Shown in pieces: positions 6,380 through 11,175 of a stretch of 11,175 nt of DNA. How positions within the stretch are numbered: the stretch's first letter is position 1; each line of letters begins with the position of its first letter. A program made the translations under genes and the position numbers. A model generated the notes under the pieces. It saw only the letters and a program-made list of their open reading frames with translations, searched no databases and was not told the origin of the DNA. Source of the DNA: Dinghuibacter sp035492835. Lineage in GTDB: Bacteria; Bacteroidota; Bacteroidia; Chitinophagales; Chitinophagaceae. The stretch lies in contig NZ_DATJIY010000169.1 of NCBI RefSeq assembly GCF_035492835.1, forward strand, positions 1 to 11,175, read 5' to 3'.

Positions 6380-7191
6380 GGATGTTGCTGCCGATACTGT
6401 TGTTTGCGTCCAGCGCCATTTGCGCACAATCGAGGCTGTCGCTGACGAGCACTTTGCCGCTGGCGGCCGGAGATTTCCGCGTGGACAACCTGGGGAACGT
6501 CTATGGGATTACTACCGACGGCCAGATCCGGAAGTATACCGCCCCCGGGGACTCCGTGGCTGCGTATAACGAGACGCGGCGCTATGGCTCACTGACGACG
6601 GTCGACGTGACGAATCCTTTACGGGTATTATTATTTTATAAGGACTTTATGACCGTGGTGGCGCTCGACCGGTTCTTCGGGCGCTTGTACGTATCCGACC
6701 TGCGGCAGGCGCAAATCCTGCAGGCGTCTACCGTGGCCGCGGCCTATGACAATAACTTCTGGGTGTTCGACGAACAGAACGCGCAGCTCAAGCGCATCGG
6801 CGATCAGGGGCAGGCGGTGATGACTTCCGATGACTTTAGACAACTGTTCGGGGAAAGCATTACGCCGGAAGAGATCGTCGACCAGGGAGGGCTGGTCTAC
6901 CTCAACGATACGGCCCGGGGCATCTATGTCTTCGACTACTATGGCGGATTCAAGGTGAAACTGTCCTTCAAGGGACTTACGGGGCTCCGCGTCTTTGGCA
7001 AAAACATCTACGGGGTCGTGGGGGGACAGCTCTTTAGTTATCAGCCCGGCACCCTGCAGGAGGACCGGTTGATATTGCCGCCGGCGGAAAAATACCAGAT
7101 TGTGTTTGGTGGATTGTATGCCCTGCGCAAGGGAGTTCTCTACTATTATAAGATTACAGGCGGGCTTTTATCTCCAGAAGAAAAGCCTTGA
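6376..7191 (+). CDS. Predicted secreted protein, possibly beta-propeller
   Basis: A 271-residue protein of a family I cannot name. Residues 1-17 form a signal peptide (short basic start, hydrophobic LLPILLFASS, likely cleavage near AICA-Q), so it should leave the cytoplasm; there is no lipobox cysteine placed to make it a lipoprotein with confidence. The mature part is beta-rich, with recurring blade-like segments such as VDNLGNVYGITTDGQIRKY (37-55), NNFWVFDEQNAQLKRI (126-141), GGLVYLNDTARGIYVFDYYG (171-190) and NIYGVVGGQLFSY (210-222), resembling NHL or YVTN-like propellers. That fold is inference. Its ATG overlaps the lpxH stop by four bases, so translation is probably coupled to lpxH. Its last 38 bases overlap the 3' end of the convergent MerR gene. 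Homologues in a similar position would support a role linked to envelope synthesis. Confidence 0.8.
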   Translation: MRMLLPILLFASSAICAQSRLSLTSTLPLAAGDFRVDNLGNVYGITTDGQIRKYTAPGDSVAAYNETRRYGSLTTVDVTNPLRVLLFYKDFMTVVALDRFFGRLYVSDLRQAQILQASTVAAAYDNNFWVFDEQNAQLKRIGDQGQAVMTSDDFRQLFGESITPEEIVDQGGLVYLNDTARGIYVFDYYGGFKVKLSFKGLTGLRVFGKNIYGVVGGQLFSYQPGTLQEDRLILPPAEKYQIVFGGLYALRKGVLYYYKITGGLLSPEEKP

Positions 7192-7795
7192 TCTTTTCCA
7201 GGGAGCGTACCAGCTCCATCCGGGCCGCCCCGTCCTGGCGGTTGCCCTTCAGGTATTCCTTGGCGCCCTCGATGGTGAGTTTTTTCTGGCGGAGCAGATA
7301 GTGGATCAGTTCCAGGGTCTTTATGTCCTGTGGGGTAAAGAACCGGTCTCCCTTTTTGTTTTTCCGGGGGCGGATATCGCTGAACTCGGTTTCCCAGAAG
7401 CGGATCAGGGAGGTGTTGACCTTGAACATGGCGGCGACCTCGCCGATAGGATAGTATTGTTTTTTGAACAGGATTTCGTCCTCGGGTATTTCGATCAGGT
7501 CGGCGGCGGCGGCGAGCTCCTTGACGGATTTGCGACCGCGTGCGCCTTTGGCCGCGGGCGCCCGGGTGGGCTTGGGCGCTGGTTCGGGGGCCGGGTCCCA
7601 GGCGAAGAGCTCGCCAGGCGGAGGGCTCGGGGGCGCGGGAAACAGCTGGCCGGTCGTGGCATCGGGGTGAATCAGCGGCTCGAAGGTGAGGGGCGTCTCT
7701 TCCGGTGGTGGCGGCGGGACATGTTGTTCCTCCGGGGGCTTTTGACCGGGTTGTTCGTCCCCGCTAAAGGGGAAAGCGATCTGCTGGAGTGCCAT
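7154..7795 (-). CDS. MerR family transcriptional regulator
   Basis: A 213-residue DNA-binding regulator. The MerR helix-turn-helix starts at YYPIGEVAAMF (114-124), continues through VNTSLIRFWE (126-135) and is followed by the wing (NKKGDRFFTPQDI, 146-158) and IHYLLRQKKLTIEGAKEYL (164-182). This matches the MerR-like type found across Bacteroidota. Residues 186-213 form a short charged helix, and no metal-binding cysteines or large effector domain follow, so the ligand is unknown. Residues 1-110 are an extension of low complexity, rich in proline (runs at 27-31 and 55-60) and then alanine/lysine, probably disordered. The ATG shares one base with the stop codon of the M23 peptidase gene upstream (TAATG), so the two are translated from one message. 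The 3' end overlaps the convergent secreted-protein gene by 38 bases. Confidence 0.88.
   Translation of the reverse strand: MALQQIAFPFSGDEQPGQKPPEEQHVPPPPPEETPLTFEPLIHPDATTGQLFPAPPSPPPGELFAWDPAPEPAPKPTRAPAAKGARGRKSVKELAAAADLIEIPEDEILFKKQYYPIGEVAAMFKVNTSLIRFWETEFSDIRPRKNKKGDRFFTPQDIKTLELIHYLLRQKKLTIEGAKEYLKGNRQDGAARMELVRSLEKIKAFLLEIKARL
7163..7187. terminator. Possible bidirectional stem-loop in convergent overlap
   Basis: GGCTTTT (7163-7169) and AAAAGCC (7181-7187) pair across an 11-base loop. The stem lies within the last codons of both convergent genes and has T-rich arms on both strands. There is no long T-run after the stem, so terminator strength would be low. It is the only termination-like structure I see between the two transcription units. 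Confidence 0.3.
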
Positions 7796-8766
7796 TAGTC
7801 AAAGCTTTGGTTGCTGGCCTTGGATAATTTCAGGATCCTATCGAACTGCTCAGGTGACAAGTCGTTATAAAAGAAATAGATCGGATCGACCGGGACGCCG
7901 TTTTTGTGGACCTCGTAGTGGCAGTGGGGGCCGGTGGACTTCCCGGTGGACCCTACGTAGCCGATGACCTCGCCCCTTTTGACGGCCTCGCCGACGTGGG
8001 TCTTTACCTTGAACATATGACCGTATAGCGTCTGGTAACCGTATCCATGGTTAATGACCACGTGGTTGCCGTAGCCGCCCTCCGTAAAGCCAGCAACCTC
8101 AACGGTCCCGTTGGCGGTCGCGTAGATCGGGGTGCCCTGGGGCGCCGTAAAGTCGAGACCCGCGTGGAACTTGGTGGTTTTATATATGGGATCGATCCGG
8201 TAACCATATCCGGAGGCCACCCGCGTAAGGTCCTTGTTGCTCACCGGCTGGATCGCCGGGGTTGAAGCCAGCAGCTGTTGCTTATTAGCGATCATCTTTT
8301 GGATGTCGTCATAGGACTTTTGCTCATATTTCATCCGGTTGGCCAGGGTCGACATGGACTGAGCGATGGACTGGGCGATGTCGTCGTCCTCCATGGTGGC
8401 GACGAGCTTTTGTTCGGCCTCGGACGCCATCGCCTTTTCGCGGGCGCTGTCCGGGATAGGGCTTGCCTCGAAGATGGAACGATAGACGCTGTTATCCCTT
8501 TTTTCCAGGTCCTGCATCTGGCTTTTTAGTTTTTCGACCTCCTGGTTGAGCTCGTCGTAGTGTTCCTGGATGTTGGAAACCTTCGTGAGCTGTTGCTTTT
8601 CACGCGGGGAGGGCAGGTATTGAAAGGCAATGGAGACTACGATAAAGCAGCTGACCAGGACCGCTGACAGAAAACCCAATATCCTCAGCAGCTTCACCCT
8701 CAGTGGAACTACCAGTTTTTCATACCGGAGGGTATTCGTATTATAGTAATACTTTATTTTCTTCAT
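7795..8766 (-). CDS. M23 family metallopeptidase, membrane-anchored
   Basis: A LytM/M23 endopeptidase predicted to cut peptidoglycan cross-bridges in the periplasm. From ATG 8766 it is 323 residues: a basic cytoplasmic N-terminus, one membrane segment (about 29-49), coiled-coil regions (about 55-90 and 120-165), and the M23 domain (about 185-298). The catalytic set is complete: zinc ligands H201 and D205 (HAGLD) and H283, with H250 (LYGHM) and H281 (HCHYE), so it should be an active enzyme rather than a degenerate EnvC/NlpD-type activator. The frame extends to a TTG at 8799, but the ATG at 8766 is preferred because it is preceded by GAGGTG at good spacing and begins MKKIKYYYNTNTLRYEKL, familiar from Bacteroidota M23 proteins. 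It is followed at a one-base overlap by the MerR gene. Confidence 0.93.
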   Translation of the reverse strand: MKKIKYYYNTNTLRYEKLVVPLRVKLLRILGFLSAVLVSCFIVVSIAFQYLPSPREKQQLTKVSNIQEHYDELNQEVEKLKSQMQDLEKRDNSVYRSIFEASPIPDSAREKAMASEAEQKLVATMEDDDIAQSIAQSMSTLANRMKYEQKSYDDIQKMIANKQQLLASTPAIQPVSNKDLTRVASGYGYRIDPIYKTTKFHAGLDFTAPQGTPIYATANGTVEVAGFTEGGYGNHVVINHGYGYQTLYGHMFKVKTHVGEAVKRGEVIGYVGSTGKSTGPHCHYEVHKNGVPVDPIYFFYNDLSPEQFDRILKLSKASNQSFD

Positions 8767-8817
8767 GATCGAGCACCTCGGGCTGGCCCCTGGCCGCAAA
8801 ATCCGAGCCGAATTGGT

Positions 8818-8825
8818 TACCTTTG
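8818..8825 (+). promoter_or_regulatory. Bacteroidota -7 box for alaS
   Basis: TACCTTTG is an exact TAnnTTTG match, identical to the box upstream of the isocitrate dehydrogenase gene. It lies about 60 bases upstream of alaS. No TTG -33 element is present at the usual distance. The predicted transcript would run through the promoter of the M23 gene on the opposite strand. Confidence 0.5.
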
Positions 8826-8851
8826 CACCCCATAATCAGCTCGAAAGAAAG

Positions 8852-8880
8852 CAAATATAAGGTTCACACTCCAAAATCAA
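8852..8880 (-). promoter_or_regulatory. Promoter for M23 peptidase-merR operon
   Basis: On the minus strand a TTG (8880-8878) is followed after 18 bases by TATATTTG (8859-8852), an exact TAnnTTTG match at normal spacing. This gives an untranslated leader of roughly 80 bases before the M23 ATG. The -33 end is only a few bases from the alaS start codon. Confidence 0.6.
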
Positions 8881-8884
8881 TAAA

Positions 8885-11175
8885 ATGCCGCCTGTGATGA
8901 CCAGCGACTCGATCAGGACGACCTTCCTGGACTTCTTCCGCTCCAAGGGACACGAGATCGTTCCTTCCGCCCCCATCGTCATCAAGAACGATCCCACCCT
9001 GCTGTTTACCAACGCGGGGATGAATCAGTTCAAGGACTTTATCCTGGGGAACCGGGAGCCCCGCTATCGCCGGGTGGCGGACACCCAAAAGTGTCTGCGC
9101 GTTAGCGGGAAGCACAATGACCTCGAAGAGGTGGGTGTGGATACCTATCACCATACGATGTTCGAGATGCTGGGCAACTGGAGCTTTGGGGACTACTTCA
9201 AAAAGGAGGCGATTGCCTGGAGCTGGGAACTGCTGACATCGGTGTATGGAATCCCCAAGGGTCGGTTGTATGTGACCGTTTTTGGCGGTGATGAGGGCGA
9301 AGGGCTGGCCAGGGATTCGGAAGCGTTTGATTTTTGGAAACAGCACGTCGCCGAAGAACGCATCATTTTTGGCAGCAAAAAGGACAATTTCTGGGAAATG
9401 GGCGACACCGGCCCCTGCGGTCCCAGCTCGGAAATACACGTAGACTGCCGGTTGGATGCCGAGCGCGCCGCCGTGGACGGCAAGACGCTCGTCAATGCCG
9501 ACCATCCCCAGGTGATCGAGATCTGGAACAACGTCTTTATGCAGTTCAACCGGCTCAAGGATAAAAGCCTGGAACCCCTGCCCGCTAAACACGTGGACAC
9601 GGGGATGGGTTTTGAGCGGCTGGTCCGGGTGCTACAGGGGAAGCAGAGCAACTACGACACGGACGTTTTTTCGGGGACGATCGATACTGTGTCGCGTATC
9701 GTCGGGAAGCCCTATCTGGCGGACGATTCACTTCCGTCTGTCGCGTTCCGCGTGATGGCCGACCATATCCGGGCCATCAGCTTTACGATTGCCGATGGGC
9801 AGCTGCCGTCCAACACGGGCGCCGGGTACGTGATCCGGCGGATACTCCGGAGGGCGGTCAGGTACTATTATACCTATTTGAACTACAGCAAACCTCTGTT
9901 ATATCAACTGGTCGGCGGGCTGGCTACGCAGTTTGCCGGTGTTTTCCCGGAGTTGAAGGCGCAGTCGGAATTCGTGGCGAAGGTCATTCGCGAGGAGGAA
10001 GAGGCGTTCTTACGGACCCTGGAGAGGGGATTACGGAGACTGGACGACGTAATGGCTGCCGGGTCGCTCGACGGTAAGGCCGCCTTCGAGCTGTACGATA
10101 CCTATGGTTTCCCGGTGGACCTGACGCGGCTCATCGCCGGTGAACGCGGGTTGGGCGTCGACGAGGCCGGTTTCGAGGCCGAAATGAAGCAGCAAAAAGA
10201 CCGGAGCCGTGCGGCAACCGTTTTGGACACGGGCGACTGGGTCGTTTTGGACAACGAGCCCGGCTCGCGGTTTATCGGGTACAACAACCTGGAAACCATC
10301 ACCGGGGTGACGCGGTACCGGAAGGTAAAGGCAAAAAATAAGGAGTCCTATCAGATTGTCCTGGAAACGACCCCCTTCTACGCCGAGAGCGGCGGACAGG
10401 TAGGGGATACCGGTTCGCTGGTGTTCGGAGGGGAGTCGGTCCCCGTAGAGGATACGAAGAAGGAAAACAACCTCACCATACAGTTCGTGCCCAGCCTGCC
10501 GGCGGCCATCGACGGCCCCGTCGTCGCCCAGGTGAATCCGGAAATCCGGAAGGCGACCGCGGTGCATCATACCGCGACGCACCTCCTGCATGCCGCTTTG
10601 CGGCGGGTACTCGGGACACACGTGGCCCAAAAGGGCTCGCTGGTGAACGCCGCGAATTTGCGGTTCGATTTTTCGCATTTCGCCAAGATGACGGATGCCG
10701 AGATTCGCCTTGTAGAGGACGTGGTCAACCAGAAGATCCGCGAAAACATACCCGTGGTCATCCGGGAGATGCCCAAGGATGAGGCGATCGCGCTGGGGGC
10801 CATGGCTTTGTTCGGTGAAAAATATGGCGACGTCGTCCGGGTGGTTATGATAGATCCTTCCTATTCAGTCGAGCTTTGCGGGGGCACCCACGTGGGGAGC
10901 ACCGGTGAGCTGGGCTATTTCAAGGTCGTGTCCGAGGGCGCCGTGGCGGCAGGGGTTCGCCGGATCGAGGCCGTCGCGGGTATTGCGGCCGACCGGTATT
11001 TGCAGGAGCAGCTCGGCGTTTTGGGCGGCGTGCGGGAATCCCTGAAGAATCCCAGGGACCTTCAGTCTTCGGTGACTTCCTTACTTACGGAGTCCGCGGA
11101 CCTGCGAAAGCGCCTGGAGCGCCTCGAAGCGCGGCAACTGGCGGAACTCTCCAGGGAGCTCGCTTCGCAAGCGGT
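8885..11175 (+). CDS. alaS: Alanine--tRNA ligase, 3' end cut by window edge
   Basis: Charges tRNA-Ala with alanine and edits mischarged Ser/Gly; cytoplasmic. The frame is open to the right edge: 763 codons are present of about 870-880 expected, so roughly the last 110 residues (part of the C-terminal oligomerisation domain) are missing. Numbered from ATG 8885, the class II catalytic core is present with FTNAGMNQFKD (41-51), RVADTQKCLRVSGKHND (63-79), FEMLGNWSFGDYF (93-105) and the motif 3 helix GYVIRRILRRAVRYY near nucleotides 9825-9870. The editing domain has the zinc motif HTATH (562-566) with partner C665 and H669 in CGGTH. The coiled linker begins near the right end. The ATG at 8897 gives the more usual MTSDSIRTTFLDFF start; 8885 is listed because an AT-rich leader (AATCAATAAA) precedes it. 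Confidence 0.97.
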   Translation, partial: MPPVMTSDSIRTTFLDFFRSKGHEIVPSAPIVIKNDPTLLFTNAGMNQFKDFILGNREPRYRRVADTQKCLRVSGKHNDLEEVGVDTYHHTMFEMLGNWSFGDYFKKEAIAWSWELLTSVYGIPKGRLYVTVFGGDEGEGLARDSEAFDFWKQHVAEERIIFGSKKDNFWEMGDTGPCGPSSEIHVDCRLDAERAAVDGKTLVNADHPQVIEIWNNVFMQFNRLKDKSLEPLPAKHVDTGMGFERLVRVLQGKQSNYDTDVFSGTIDTVSRIVGKPYLADDSLPSVAFRVMADHIRAISFTIADGQLPSNTGAGYVIRRILRRAVRYYYTYLNYSKPLLYQLVGGLATQFAGVFPELKAQSEFVAKVIREEEEAFLRTLERGLRRLDDVMAAGSLDGKAAFELYDTYGFPVDLTRLIAGERGLGVDEAGFEAEMKQQKDRSRAATVLDTGDWVVLDNEPGSRFIGYNNLETITGVTRYRKVKAKNKESYQIVLETTPFYAESGGQVGDTGSLVFGGESVPVEDTKKENNLTIQFVPSLPAAIDGPVVAQVNPEIRKATAVHHTATHLLHAALRRVLGTHVAQKGSLVNAANLRFDFSHFAKMTDAEIRLVEDVVNQKIRENIPVVIREMPKDEAIALGAMALFGEKYGDVVRVVMIDPSYSVELCGGTHVGSTGELGYFKVVSEGAVAAGVRRIEAVAGIAADRYLQEQLGVLGGVRESLKNPRDLQSSVTSLLTESADLRKRLERLEARQLAELSRELASQA

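Noticed and set aside
8767..8799. Eleven-residue extension of the M23 peptidase from TTG 8799
   Set aside because: The ATG at 8766 has a GAGGTG ribosome-binding-like site and gives the typical MKKIKYYYNT start.
1..11175. Mobile element, CRISPR array, phage, toxin-antitoxin or defence system
   Set aside because: No transposase, integrase, regular spacer-repeat array, tRNA or defence-family motif was seen; the genes are chromosomal housekeeping genes with uniform GC-rich composition.

Overview
The window looks like chromosome of a GC-rich member of the Bacteroidota, most likely the family Chitinophagaceae. Three things point there: the protein sequences (BirA, RsfS, FtsH, a Bacteroidota-type MerR regulator), the gene order birA <- -> rsfS-ftsH-LUD gene, and copies of the Bacteroidota sigma-factor -7 box (TAnnTTTG) at nearly every place where a promoter is needed. 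This assignment comes from recognising families, not from a database search.

Layout. Positions 1-152 hold no supported gene, only short GC-rich repeats. A leftward block (153-2396) holds a Thermus-type isocitrate dehydrogenase and, upstream of it, birA; the 48-base gap between them carries a separate -7 box for the dehydrogenase. A compact divergent region near 2390-2437 serves birA and rsfS; neither gene has an in-frame ATG where one is needed. A rightward run then follows: rsfS, a GC-rich inverted-repeat block, ftsH, a lone LUD (LutC-like) gene, lpxH and a secreted protein of unknown function. The last four are spaced by 8 bases, 8 bases and a 4-base ATGA overlap, so they are probably one operon. 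The secreted-protein gene collides tail to tail (38-base overlap) with a leftward pair: an envelope M23 peptidase followed by a MerR regulator whose start codon shares one base with the peptidase stop. Finally alaS runs rightward off the right edge.

Functionally this is core housekeeping: TCA cycle, biotin loading, ribosome silencing, membrane proteolysis, lipid A synthesis, cell-wall turnover and alanyl-tRNA charging. There is no mobile element, CRISPR array, defence island or RNA gene, and I found no new multi-gene system. The observations most worth a second look are: (1) cofactor-pocket residues in the isocitrate dehydrogenase that predict NAD+ rather than NADP+ use; (2) the ATG-less, overlapping birA/rsfS start region; (3) a perfect 11-bp stem-loop just inside the LUD gene; (4) promoters for alaS and the peptidase gene that face each other.
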